Source: Candidatus Rifleibacteriota bacterium (lineage in GTDB: Bacteria > Muiribacteriota > Ozemobacteria > Ozemobacterales > Ozemobacteraceae). From it: a stretch of 59,276 nucleotides of DNA. The DNA is taken from the NCBI GenBank assembly GCA_012517355.1, contig JAAYVD010000169.1, positions 1 through 59,276 on the forward strand, given 5' to 3'. Shown piece by piece: positions 9,703 through 18,450 of this stretch. The position numbers were made by a program, and so were the translations under genes. Below the pieces are notes generated by a model. That model did no database searches. It was not told the origin of the DNA and worked only from the letters and a program-made list of their open reading frames with translations. Every line of letters begins with the position of its first letter. The stretch's first letter is position 1.

Positions 9703-11811
9703 GTCGCGGGGCGGAAACCCGTCCAATGGTTCTCCGTCGGCCGGAGATGTTGCGGTCGGGGTCGCCGGCTGCTCCAGAGCCCCCGGACCGTGGTCAAAAT
9801 GGAACTGGCCGGCGGGGCTCGCCGCGGCGGGGTCGGACGTATCGGCATCGGCTGGGTCCGCATCGGCCGGTTCGGCGTCAACCGTTGCCGGTCCGGCGCC
9901 AACCGTGACGGGTTTGGTGCCGGCCGGGGCGGGTTCCGTGTCCTCGCCATCGACCGGTCCACGGATCAAGGCGATCAGGTCGTTCATATCCTGCAGGTCC
10001 ACCTCGCCGTCCCCGTTCAGGTCGCCACCCGGCAGGGTGCCGGCGGCGCGGTCCGGGCGGGTCAGGAATTCGGCCAGCACGCAGAGGTCCGCCGGCTCGA
10101 CCTTGCCATCGCCATTGAGATCCCCGGCCAGGGGTTTGGCGGATGATCCCGCCGCCGCGGGCCGATCGGGCACCGGCGGATCGGTCTCGCCGAGCCACTT
10201 GTCCAGGCTGGCCAGGAACTCCCGGTGATGGGCGGTCAGCTGGTCGTGGGCCTTTTTCATGCGGGCGAGCAGGTCGATGATCTCGCGGGACTGCTGCGGG
10301 GTCAGGTTCTTCTTCCTCCCCTTGTCGGCCCACTGCTGGAGGTGCTCGGCATACATCTTCTGAAACGCCGCGTAGATGGCCCGCTTCTCCAGTTCCAGTT
10401 TTCCCAGTTGCCGCATCAGTTCCTGCCGTGTGGCGGGCCCCTGCCCCTTTCCGAAAGCCACCACCAGGTCGTTCATCTTTTTGACCAGGGCATCGGCCTG
10501 GGAAAACATGGTGGTGCTCTTGCGGTAGAAGTCGCAGGCGGCCTGGAAGTTCGAGGCGTCGACCGGTACGACGGGAAGCGAGGGCGGCGAGCCGGGGCCG
10601 GCCGCGGGGGGTTCCCCCGGCGGGGCTTCCCCGCCCGACAGATCGGGGGAGGCGATGATGACCTCCAGCGGTCCGAATGCCAGCCGGGCCCCCTGGTCCT
10701 GGCCGAACTGCCCGGCCCCTTTCGTCGAAGAATAGAACCGATAGCCGTCGATCGGGCCGGGAAGACGGGCCGTGTTGCCCTGCCGGCTGGCGTTGGCCAG
10801 GAAGAGGAACTGGCCCTTCGCGGTTTTCGCGACAAGGCCCAGGATTGGCTTGGCATTGGATTCGTTCTGGAAGAAGGGGTTGTCCCAGGGATCCCCGTTC
10901 TGGGGAATGGCCATCGGCCAGATGAGGGTGTGCTCCTGGAGCAGGAGTTCGTTGAACGCCGCGGTGATCTTCATCTCGGCCGCCGAGGCCCCGCGGGTTC
11001 CGTGCAAAAACAGCCGCAACGGCAGCCGTTTCTTCTGCTGGGCCACGTTGCTGATGGCGGCGCCGGCCAGGGCGCCGGCCAGGCTGACGCAGCGCAGGGC
11101 CGCCTGGGAACTCGATCCCTGCCAGTGGAAGCACAGGGCCCCGCCGGCGGGGGCATCGACCTTGATCCCGGACGTCCCCTTGATGTCGGCGACGGCGTCG
11201 AACATCGTGTCGAACACGGTCTTGCAGCCGCCGAAGACCTCGTCCCCCAGCTTGTCGGCCACGAGCCCCCACATGTAGGCACCCATGGCTTTGACGTCGT
11301 AGGAATGGAAGATGTCGCGGGCCCGGCCGCGGTCCCACCACTCCCCCCCGTCGACGAGCAGGAGCGCCTGGGGGAAGGCCTCCTTCAACCGGCCGAGAGA
11401 CGCGGGATCGCAGCCGTCGGCGGCGATGTCCACCACGACCTTGCCGGCGTGCTTGGCGTAGTAGGCGGCCAGGATGGCCTGGGCATCGCCCGTGCCCCGC
11501 ACCCGGAACCACCAGCCGAACTTGCGTTCCTGGCATTTTTGGAAGGCGGCGGTGCCGAGCAGCGCCGGCAAAGGATCCTTGACCGCCAGCCAGGCCCGTC
11601 CGTTGGGGAAGAGCGCCTCGATGGTCTGCTCGGACAGGGTCTGCCCGTTCCCCACCTCGATGCCCACGGCCAACGTCACGGGCCCGAAGCTCCCGTTCGA
11701 CGCGATGGTCACGTTGGCGGCCAGGAGAGTGCCGGTCATGGTCCACACGGCCAGACAGACCAGGGCCAGGCAAAGCCGGTCAGAAGGCCGGGATGGATGG
11801 CAACCGATCAT
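9700..11811 (-). CDS. Secreted protein with C-terminal dockerin repeats, 703 aa
   Basis: Start ATG at 11811 has AAGGGGG 8 bases upstream and is followed by a long-n-region signal peptide ending near LLAAN. Residues 30-430 form an unrecognised domain (motifs WWFRVRG, VVVDIAADGCDP, LLLVDGGEWWD). A helical, coiled-coil-like stretch follows (about 450-545). Residues about 560-625 hold two dockerin-type calcium loops, GDLNGDGKV and GDLNGDGEV, 33 residues apart, each followed by a helix (LCVLAEFL, MNDLIALI). Dockerins dock proteins onto cohesin modules or scaffolds, though lone dockerins outside cellulosomes are common. A Pro/Ala/Asp-rich tail of ~80 residues follows the dockerin, which is unusual since dockerins are commonly terminal. 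No cohesin is seen in the window. Function unknown. Confidence 0.85.
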   Translation of the reverse strand: MIGCHPSRPSDRLCLALVCLAVWTMTGTLLAANVTIASNGSFGPVTLAVGIEVGNGQTLSEQTIEALFPNGRAWLAVKDPLPALLGTAAFQKCQERKFGWWFRVRGTGDAQAILAAYYAKHAGKVVVDIAADGCDPASLGRLKEAFPQALLLVDGGEWWDRGRARDIFHSYDVKAMGAYMWGLVADKLGDEVFGGCKTVFDTMFDAVADIKGTSGIKVDAPAGGALCFHWQGSSSQAALRCVSLAGALAGAAISNVAQQKKRLPLRLFLHGTRGASAAEMKITAAFNELLLQEHTLIWPMAIPQNGDPWDNPFFQNESNAKPILGLVAKTAKGQFLFLANASRQGNTARLPGPIDGYRFYSSTKGAGQFGQDQGARLAFGPLEVIIASPDLSGGEAPPGEPPAAGPGSPPSLPVVPVDASNFQAACDFYRKSTTMFSQADALVKKMNDLVVAFGKGQGPATRQELMRQLGKLELEKRAIYAAFQKMYAEHLQQWADKGRKKNLTPQQSREIIDLLARMKKAHDQLTAHHREFLASLDKWLGETDPPVPDRPAAAGSSAKPLAGDLNGDGKVEPADLCVLAEFLTRPDRAAGTLPGGDLNGDGEVDLQDMNDLIALIRGPVDGEDTEPAPAGTKPVTVGAGPATVDAEPADADPADADTSDPAAASPAGQFHFDHGPGALEQPATPTATSPADGEPLDGFPPRD

Positions 11812-12030
11812 GAGGATGTCCCCCTTCCGCGAAAGCTCTTTCTTGAGGATAACGCAAATCACCCACCCCTGGAGCAACGGAAAGAGGATCATCCCCGTTC
11901 ACGAAGGGGCGCGAACCGGGAAGGGCTCGTCGGCAGGGATTCGGCCATGGCGCCGGTCCCCTGGTGCGAGGAGCCGTGGTACCCGATACGACAACGGCCA
12001 GCCCGTCCGGCTGGCCGGGCCACAGGACCA

Positions 12031-12120
12031 CCCCGACCGACACGATGTCGGAAGTGCCCCTTTGCCGCCATGGATGACGGCGAGAAACGTGAGTTTCGCG
12101 CATCGCAAAGGGGCCGTCCG
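12031..12120 (-). repeat. Dispersed structured repeat, copy D
   Basis: On the minus strand: perfect outer stem GCCCCTTTGC/GCAAAGGGGC, inner hairpin GAAAC-TCAC-GTTTC, then tail hairpin CCGACA-TCG-TGTCGG. With copy A this is the best-preserved outer stem. It sits in the 11812-12231 gap, which holds no gene, only this element and the hairpin at 12174. Confidence 0.78.
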
Positions 12121-12173
12121 CGGCCGCCCTGAATCCGCCCGGGGAAGGCCCCCCCCCGGGGCGCCAGATGAAA

Positions 12174-12204
12174 CCGGCCCGGAAGGGAACCCCCTCCGGG
12201 CCGG
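12174..12204 (-). terminator. Probable terminator of the VWA gene
   Basis: A 10-base-pair perfect stem CCGGCCCGGA/TCCGGGCCGG with 11-base loop, followed on the minus strand by TTTC, 28 bases past the stop codon at 12232. Confidence 0.5.
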
Positions 12205-12231
12205 CCTGTGGTCTGTGAGGACGATCGCTTC

Positions 12232-14130
12232 CTACCCGCCCCGGGTCGTCCGCTGCGCCAGGTTTTCGAGGATCGTCTCCTCCTGGGCCAGCTTCCCGTC
12301 ACCGATCACCATCCGCTCCCGGCGGAAATGCTCGAGAAAGCCGCGCATCCTGCTTCCCCACGAACCGTCGACCGTCAGGTCCTGCGAAGGGCGCTCCCAG
12401 ATGCCCAGCCCGGCCGCCGCCTGCCGCGCCGCGTAGACCTCGCGGGTCCCCGACTTCTCGGCGGTCAGCCAGTCCTTGACCAGCTGCCCGTAGCGGGTCA
12501 GCAGCACCCCCTTGCGGATGCCGGAGTTGTCGTAGATCTCGGCCTCGCCCGCGGGGAAGGTCACCTCGCTGCGGTTGGTGATGATCCGCCCCGAGCGGTC
12601 CTCGCACCGGGCCTCCAGGACGAGGCGCGGGGAATCGCCGGTCTGGGCCAGCTTCAGCAGCACCAGCCCGCCCTTCGCCTCGCCGTCGATGGTGCGGGTG
12701 GGGAACAGGGTGTTCACGCGCATCAGTTCGCCGGTGGACTGGTCGGCCTCGGGCGACCCGTAGACCTTCTCGATCCGGTAGCCCTCGGCGCGCACCGACA
12801 GGGCCAGGTCGAACAGCAGCGGCGTGACCATGAACTCGAACTCATCGACGAGCTTCTGCTCGAACTGGGCGGCCGAGAAGACCGCGCAGTAGTTGGCGCC
12901 GCGCACCTTGGTGATGGCCTCGATCAGCTCCGAGGTGAAATCGAGCCCCATGCCCACGAACGAGAAATGGATGCGCCGCTGGCTGGCCGCCTTCGTCAGG
13001 CCCAGCAGGCCCGAGGCCGAGGTGTCGTCGGTGTTGGGCATGGCGTCGGTCAGAAAGACGATCCGGTTCTCCCACTCTTCGGGGTCGGCGTCGGAATAGG
13101 GTTTCAGCAGATCGATGCCCATTTCCATGCCCGCCTCCATGTTGGTGCTGCCCTGCGGCTTCAGGTCGAGGATGTGCTTGCGGATGGCCGGCAGGTCGGT
13201 GGCCGAGATCAGCCGCAGCGACTTGGCGAGGTAGGGGGAACCGTCGAAGAGCACCATTCCGAACCGGTCGTCGGGTTTCAGGTGGTCGAGCAGGGTGACG
13301 ATCGACCGGCAGGCGATTTCCAGCTTGGTGCGCTGGCGGTCGGCCGGGTCCTTCTCCTTCACGGTCACGTCGCGGCCGGTGAACCGGTCGTAGTAGTAGC
13401 GGTCGAAGGGGGCGGACATCGACCCGGAGATGTCGAGCACCACCACCAGGTTCAGCTTCTTGCGCCGGAAGTCGCTCTCCTTCAGGTCGGAGTTCAGGCC
13501 CACCGCCAGGTAGCGCTCGGTCTCCCCGGTCAGGGGATGCTTCGACACGGCGCAGGCATAGGACGGATAGAACAGGCGGCGGGTGCCGTTCTCCGCCGGT
13601 TCTGCCGCGGCCGGAGCCGAGGCGGCGGACGCCTTGCCGGTGTCAAATGTGTAGTCATAGTACAAGCCTTCGAAGGTGACATCGGCCGGGTCGGGCAGCT
13701 TCCCTTCCTTCAGGTTGCGGCGGAAGGTGTTCACGTCCTTCGCCCCGCCCACCGAGAGCGCCAGGTCGTTGTACCGGGCGGCGCGCTCGGCCGACATCAC
13801 GCCCTGGTCGGTGATGCTGCCGACCATGGGCCCGGCCACCGAGGCCAGGACGGCGACCACCAGCACCACGACCCCCCATTCGGCCCAGCTGTTGCCGAGG
13901 ATGACCAGGCGCAGGATCTCCAGGACGAACCAGGCGGCGAGCACCGCCCAGGGGGTGGTGGCCGCGGGCGGGGCCGGGCTGTCGATCGGGGTGGCCTTGA
14001 AGAACCAGTCGTCCTTGATGGACGTCTCTGCCGTCAATGAGGCGACCAGCGGCCCCCCGTAGGTTTCCCAGCCCATCATCAGCAGGTTGACGGTGAGGGC
14101 GATCAAAAACAGCAGGCGGATCTTGTTCAT
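12232..14130 (-). CDS. Membrane-anchored von Willebrand factor A domain protein, 632 aa
   Basis: ATG at 14130 follows GAGGAGG. Three membrane segments (residues about 4-21, 60-79 and 84-104) tether a large extracytoplasmic or cytoplasmic VWA domain. The metal-ion-dependent adhesion site is intact: D233-I-S235-G-S237, with later TNMEAG and LTDAMPNTDD. VWA proteins of this type (chloride-channel-like, BatA/YfbK-like) make Mg2+-dependent protein contacts in envelope complexes; this one lacks the usual MoxR ATPase neighbour. The C-terminal ~200 residues are a beta-rich region followed by basic helices. Monocistronic, terminated by the hairpin at 12174. Partner unknown. Confidence 0.88.
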   Translation of the reverse strand: MNKIRLLFLIALTVNLLMMGWETYGGPLVASLTAETSIKDDWFFKATPIDSPAPPAATTPWAVLAAWFVLEILRLVILGNSWAEWGVVVLVVAVLASVAGPMVGSITDQGVMSAERAARYNDLALSVGGAKDVNTFRRNLKEGKLPDPADVTFEGLYYDYTFDTGKASAASAPAAAEPAENGTRRLFYPSYACAVSKHPLTGETERYLAVGLNSDLKESDFRRKKLNLVVVLDISGSMSAPFDRYYYDRFTGRDVTVKEKDPADRQRTKLEIACRSIVTLLDHLKPDDRFGMVLFDGSPYLAKSLRLISATDLPAIRKHILDLKPQGSTNMEAGMEMGIDLLKPYSDADPEEWENRIVFLTDAMPNTDDTSASGLLGLTKAASQRRIHFSFVGMGLDFTSELIEAITKVRGANYCAVFSAAQFEQKLVDEFEFMVTPLLFDLALSVRAEGYRIEKVYGSPEADQSTGELMRVNTLFPTRTIDGEAKGGLVLLKLAQTGDSPRLVLEARCEDRSGRIITNRSEVTFPAGEAEIYDNSGIRKGVLLTRYGQLVKDWLTAEKSGTREVYAARQAAAGLGIWERPSQDLTVDGSWGSRMRGFLEHFRRERMVIGDGKLAQEETILENLAQRTTRGG

Positions 14131-14704
14131 GGGTGTCCTCCTCGTGTGCCTTTCGGGTGGAATTTTGACAGCAGGGTCCCTCGGCAGGGAATGGCCAGCC
14201 ATTCCCCCGGTGCGGGGGCCGGAATCGTCGGTCGGAGGCGGAAGCCAGACTTCCGTCGGAACCGTTCCCGAAACATGCCGAATCCGGAAACGGTCTCAGG
14301 GCTTCGTCAGGCGGAAGAATTCCCCATCGGTTCGCACCTCCGCCGGTTCATCCCGGCAAGCACAATATAGTGAACCCGATCGGGGGTGCCAACCCCGAGT
14401 TGGGAGGCGAGCGGTGGGTTGGCACCTTGGGAACGCCGGGAGAAGGAAACCGCGAACGAAGCCACAGGAGAAAGGGGGAAGCGAGGGAAAGGGGAGAACG
14501 AAGCATGGGAGCCGGGCGTGGAAGGAGGGGAGACAAACGGTGAGGAAAATGGAGGAGCGGGATGGGAACGGGAAAGGAGGAAAAGGGGGGAAGCGGGGGA
14601 AGGGAGAACGAAGCATGGGAGCGGGCGCGGAAAGGAAATCCAGGCGCGAAAGGGAGAAAGCAAGAGGGAAAGGCCTGGGGGGAGGGAGGAGAACCGAATC
14701 CCGC
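14131..14704. other. Purine-rich intergenic region with direct repeats
   Basis: No gene. From about 14430 to 14690 the plus strand is almost entirely G and A (short GGGGGAAGCG-like runs), a strongly strand-asymmetric tract. Two ~40-base direct repeats lie inside it, 14472-14512 and 14583-14622, sharing GAGAACGAAGCATGGGAG. Open frames here are low-complexity artefacts. The tract lies just past the 3' end of the leftward EEP-family gene. Confidence 0.7.
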
Positions 14705-15775
14705 TCAGGGAGCAGGATTGAGCGCGAAATCGATCTCGACCGGGAAATGGTCGGAACCCACGAAGCCGCCCACGCGGCGGCCGACCACCGCCAGGTGGGG
14801 GGAGACGAGCGCGTGGTCGATGGGGCTCCAGAACAGCGGCACGGTGGTCGGCCAGGTGGGGTGGATCCCCCAGCCGACGGCGCTGTCCCGCAACCCTCCC
14901 TGCTCGAGAAACCGCTGGAAGGGCGCCGACCAGGGCGTGGAGTTGAGATCGCCCAGCACCAGCTTCGGGCCCGGCACGCCGGCCAGGAAATCCCCCATCG
15001 CGGCGAACTGGGCGTCACGGCCGGCGGCGTAGTCAGGCTTGCGGGGGGGCAGGGGGTGGGTGCCCAACACCGTCAGGGTGGCGCTTCCCATCTCGAACTC
15101 GCCGACGATCGAGGGCAACGTGCTGTCGGCCGGAAAAAACCGCACTGCCAGTGAGCGGGGCGGCAGGCGGCTGAAGAAGGCGATGCCGAAGTTGTCGCCG
15201 CGGGGATGGACCGTGCGGTAGGGGAACTCGTCGTGCAGCGGGGCGAGTTCGCCCAGCCAGCGGTCGTCGACCTCGGTCAGGACCAGCAGGTCGGGGCGCC
15301 GCTCGTGAATCAGGTCCCGCACCAGGTCGGACCGGCGGTTGTGGGTATGGACGTTGATGGCCAGTCCCCGCCACGTCCTGCCCGGAGGCGGGGGGCCGGC
15401 CGGACCGGCTTCCAGGTAGGGCCAGACCTGGGCGATGTTGACGACCGCCAGCAGGGCCAGGGCCAGAGCGGTCTTCCAGCGGCGGGTCAGCAGCGCCGTG
15501 GGGGCGATGATGGTCAGCCCCAGCGCATACTGGACGCGGAAATGCGCCAACACGTCGAACACCCACCAGGCCTCGCCGGCGAACCCGAACAGGGAGGCGG
15601 CGGCCAGCAGGAATCCGAAGGCAAACCACATCCGCCACGAACGTTCGCGCCAGCCGATCGGTTGGGCGGCTCCGGCCACCGCCGGGGCGGAGGACGCGAC
15701 GGCGGGAACGCCAGACGAGGCTGGCTCAACGACGGGGTCGGGGGAGGTAGCGGGGGTGGCCATCGGCTCGAGCAT
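14705..15775 (-). CDS. Membrane-anchored endonuclease/exonuclease/phosphatase family protein, 356 aa
   Basis: After an Ala/Pro-rich N-terminus and three membrane helices (about residues 48-66, 82-97 and 101-118), residues 130-352 form an EEP catalytic domain. Visible motifs are NVHTHNRRSD, the metal-binding Glu in TEVDDRW, GDLNSTPWS with catalytic Asp and Asn, PIDHAL, and GSDHFPV with the catalytic His. EEP enzymes cleave phosphodiesters in nucleic acids or phospholipids; the membrane anchor favours an extracytoplasmic substrate, not decidable here. Start is either 15775 or 15763, both ATG with weak ribosome sites. Confidence 0.88.
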   Translation of the reverse strand: MLEPMATPATSPDPVVEPASSGVPAVASSAPAVAGAAQPIGWRERSWRMWFAFGFLLAAASLFGFAGEAWWVFDVLAHFRVQYALGLTIIAPTALLTRRWKTALALALLAVVNIAQVWPYLEAGPAGPPPPGRTWRGLAINVHTHNRRSDLVRDLIHERRPDLLVLTEVDDRWLGELAPLHDEFPYRTVHPRGDNFGIAFFSRLPPRSLAVRFFPADSTLPSIVGEFEMGSATLTVLGTHPLPPRKPDYAAGRDAQFAAMGDFLAGVPGPKLVLGDLNSTPWSAPFQRFLEQGGLRDSAVGWGIHPTWPTTVPLFWSPIDHALVSPHLAVVGRRVGGFVGSDHFPVEIDFALNPAP

Positions 15776-16041
15776 ACCATAGCCGAAGGTCAGGCAAACG
15801 CCGAGAGGCGAAAGAGCGGGTGCGCCCGCCTCGAGAGAGGGCCCGTTCCCAGGCAGGCCGGATTCCGGAATCGATGGGTGTCGGAAAGAGGCTGTCCAGA
15901 AGATGGGAAACTGGCGAAGTCTGCCGGAATTCTGACAGGTAGCGTCACCTTCTCGGGGTCAGACAAGGCTGTTCACCCCTCCTCCCGGTGGGTACATTCC
16001 TTGCGTCAAGAAGAGAACTCGGATTTCTGGGAGGCGGACAG

Positions 16042-18420
16042 ATGATTCGCGGACAGACCCGGTGGCAGGTGGCCCTGCTGACCTTCGTCTGCCTGCTGTC
16101 CATGCTTCCGGGCGCGGCGGCCGACGGCCTGGACGGCACGCACCGGTTCGACGAGGCTTTCCGGGAATGGGCGAAGCAGGTTCCCCCCCGGTTCGAGGCC
16201 CCGGCAGACCCCATCGACGAGTCGTGCGGAACCCGGGTCTCCGACCCCGCGGACCATTCCGGGAAGGCTGTGTCCGCTCCCGAGGATGGCTCCGACCTGA
16301 CCGGCCACCGCGCGGGGGCATCCGCTCACGACGCCGGCACCGGCCGGCACGGCGCCGCCGACAGGCCCGCCGGCGACCCCGGAAACGCCACTCCCGACCG
16401 GGCCCTGGGCGAAGCGCCCCGACCGGTCACCAGCGGCGCCGTGACCTCGGACTCCCGGCCGGCCCCGACCCCCGCGCGGCGCTCCCGGCCCCGTCGGACG
16501 GCCGAGAAAATCGGCGACGTCGTTCCCTTCTGGACCGCCAACCTCGCCTCGAACACCTTCGACCGGCTCGAAGCCACCCTCGTCGCGGTCGGCAGCCATT
16601 CCCGCCTCTACGTCGAGACCGGCCGGGACGTGCCGGCCGCCACCTTGCAGCGCCTGCAAAGGGAGTTCGACGGCCGCCTCGTGCCGACGGTGCGGGCGCT
16701 GTGCGGGGCCGAGAAGGTTCCCGGCATCGACGGCGACGCCCGCCTGACCCTGCTGCTGCTCGACATCCGCGACGGCGTGACCGCCTCGTCGGGCCCCTAC
16801 GTCGCGGGCTATTTCTACCCGGGAGACCAGTATCCCGAGGGGCAGCTCCCCCCGAACGTTCCCGGCCATTCCAACCAGCGCGACATGCTGTATCTCGACA
16901 TCGCCCAGGGCGACCCCGACCGGCCCGCCTTCCTCGGCGTGATGGCCCACGAACTGCAGCACCTGATCCACTTCCACCACGACCCGACCGAGACCACCTG
17001 GCTCAACGAGGCCTGCTCGCAGGCCGCCGCCCGCGCCTGCGGCACGGTCAGTCCCCGCCAGATCGCCGCTTTCATCGCCGACCCCGACAACTCCCTCGTC
17101 GGCTGGCACGACGAGAACCCGCTGGCCAACTACGGACAGGCCACGCTCTGGATGGCCTGGCTCCTGGACCGGGTGGCAGCGGCCGGCTCCGCCGCCAGCC
17201 CCTCGGCCGGGAACCCGGCCAGCACCACGGCCTGCTCTTCTGCCGACCCCACCACGGTCGCCCCGGCCAGTGGGACGACGGGGGGCCTTGCCCCCGCTCT
17301 CGGCGCGGTTTCGACGTTGGCCACACGCCGGCCGGGGAGGAGCGACCCGGATGGCGGCCTGCTGCGCGAGCTGGTGGCCGATCCCCGGCACGGGGTCGAG
17401 AGCCTCGCCCCCGCCCTGGCCGCCCGTGGCCTGTCAATGCAGTCCCTGTTCACCGACTTCTGCGTCGCCCTCACCTGGAACGACGGCGCGCTCGGGTCCG
17501 GAACCCTCGTCCTGCCCGCCGATTTCGCCGGCGTGAAGGTTCCCCCCGTGCTGACGGCCCAGGCCCTGCCCGCCGACCTGACCGGCGACCTGCACCTGTG
17601 GAGCGGCGAGGCGGTGCGGCTCGACATGCGAACCGCGCGCCGGCACCTGCGGCTCGACCTGACCGCCGAGATCCGCGTCCTGGGCGATGACCTGAGCGGG
17701 CTGGCCATGCTCCTCTGCTGGGAACAGAACGGCCGGCCGGTCGCCGGCCACCTGGGAAAGGTTCCTCTCGTGCCGGCCGCCTACGCGGGCATCCAGACCG
17801 GCCGCATCGACCTCGAAGTGCCCGACGGCGTCGATGCCCTGTCGGTCATGCTCGTATCGTGGGTGCCCACCTCGGTTCCCGACTTCCTGTACGCCCGGCA
17901 GAAGGCCCTCTGGTATCGGCTCCAGGCGAAGGATTCCGGCGACCCGCGATCGCCGGCCCCGGTGGCCGCTGCCCCCCGGGCACCCGCGACCAGAGCCCCC
18001 ACCGCCCCGAAGACCACCGACGGGGCCGGCGGGGCCGTCGTCGCCTCCATCGCCGCCAACGGCTCCCCCTCGGCTTCAGAAACCGACGCGGCCGCCGCCG
18101 GCCCCCTCTCGGCCTCCACCACCGATCGGGGCGGCGCTCTTCCCGACGACCTGGTCGCCCCCTGGTTCGCCGCCGCCGCCGCCCTCGACGGGACCACCGA
18201 TCCCGAACAGAGGCTGGCGCTCGGCGACCGCCTGGCCGGCCTCGAACGGCAACTCGCCCACACCGTGGCCCGCCGGATGGACGAAGGCCAGGACCCCGAT
18301 GTGACCACCCTCGAAGCGCTGGCCACCGAGGCGGCGGGCCACGTCCCGGCCGCCGCCCGCCGCCTGCAGGCCGCCCTCGCCGCCCAGATCCGGGCTGCGC
18401 GCCTTCAGGAACGGCTCTGA
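16042..18420 (+). CDS. Secreted zinc metallopeptidase, M30 (hyicolysin)-like, 792 aa
   Basis: ATG at 16042 follows GGGAGG with 7-base spacing; a signal peptide (VALLTFVCLLSMLPGAAA) follows. After a disordered region (50-155) the catalytic domain has HELQH at 303-307 and a downstream Glu at 323 (TTWLNEACSQ), the layout of gluzincin-type M30 peptidases: two His and one Glu bind zinc, Glu304 is the general base. DIRDG and NQRDMLYLDI upstream also fit. The C-terminal half is a beta-rich domain, a Pro/Ala/Thr linker (about 640-700) and a helical end. Likely exported and active on proteins outside the cytoplasm. Ends 30 bases from the converging pseudopilin operon. Confidence 0.87.
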   Translation: MIRGQTRWQVALLTFVCLLSMLPGAAADGLDGTHRFDEAFREWAKQVPPRFEAPADPIDESCGTRVSDPADHSGKAVSAPEDGSDLTGHRAGASAHDAGTGRHGAADRPAGDPGNATPDRALGEAPRPVTSGAVTSDSRPAPTPARRSRPRRTAEKIGDVVPFWTANLASNTFDRLEATLVAVGSHSRLYVETGRDVPAATLQRLQREFDGRLVPTVRALCGAEKVPGIDGDARLTLLLLDIRDGVTASSGPYVAGYFYPGDQYPEGQLPPNVPGHSNQRDMLYLDIAQGDPDRPAFLGVMAHELQHLIHFHHDPTETTWLNEACSQAAARACGTVSPRQIAAFIADPDNSLVGWHDENPLANYGQATLWMAWLLDRVAAAGSAASPSAGNPASTTACSSADPTTVAPASGTTGGLAPALGAVSTLATRRPGRSDPDGGLLRELVADPRHGVESLAPALAARGLSMQSLFTDFCVALTWNDGALGSGTLVLPADFAGVKVPPVLTAQALPADLTGDLHLWSGEAVRLDMRTARRHLRLDLTAEIRVLGDDLSGLAMLLCWEQNGRPVAGHLGKVPLVPAAYAGIQTGRIDLEVPDGVDALSVMLVSWVPTSVPDFLYARQKALWYRLQAKDSGDPRSPAPVAAAPRAPATRAPTAPKTTDGAGGAVVASIAANGSPSASETDAAAAGPLSASTTDRGGALPDDLVAPWFAAAAALDGTTDPEQRLALGDRLAGLERQLAHTVARRMDEGQDPDVTTLEALATEAAGHVPAAARRLQAALAAQIRAARLQERL

Positions 18421-18450
18421 GGCGCCCCCCCGGTCACCGGGGGACGCCGA

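Noticed and set aside
14087-15154. Plus-strand frame through the polypurine tract
   Set aside because: Low-complexity Gly/Lys/Glu/Arg peptide that then runs antisense to the EEP-family gene.
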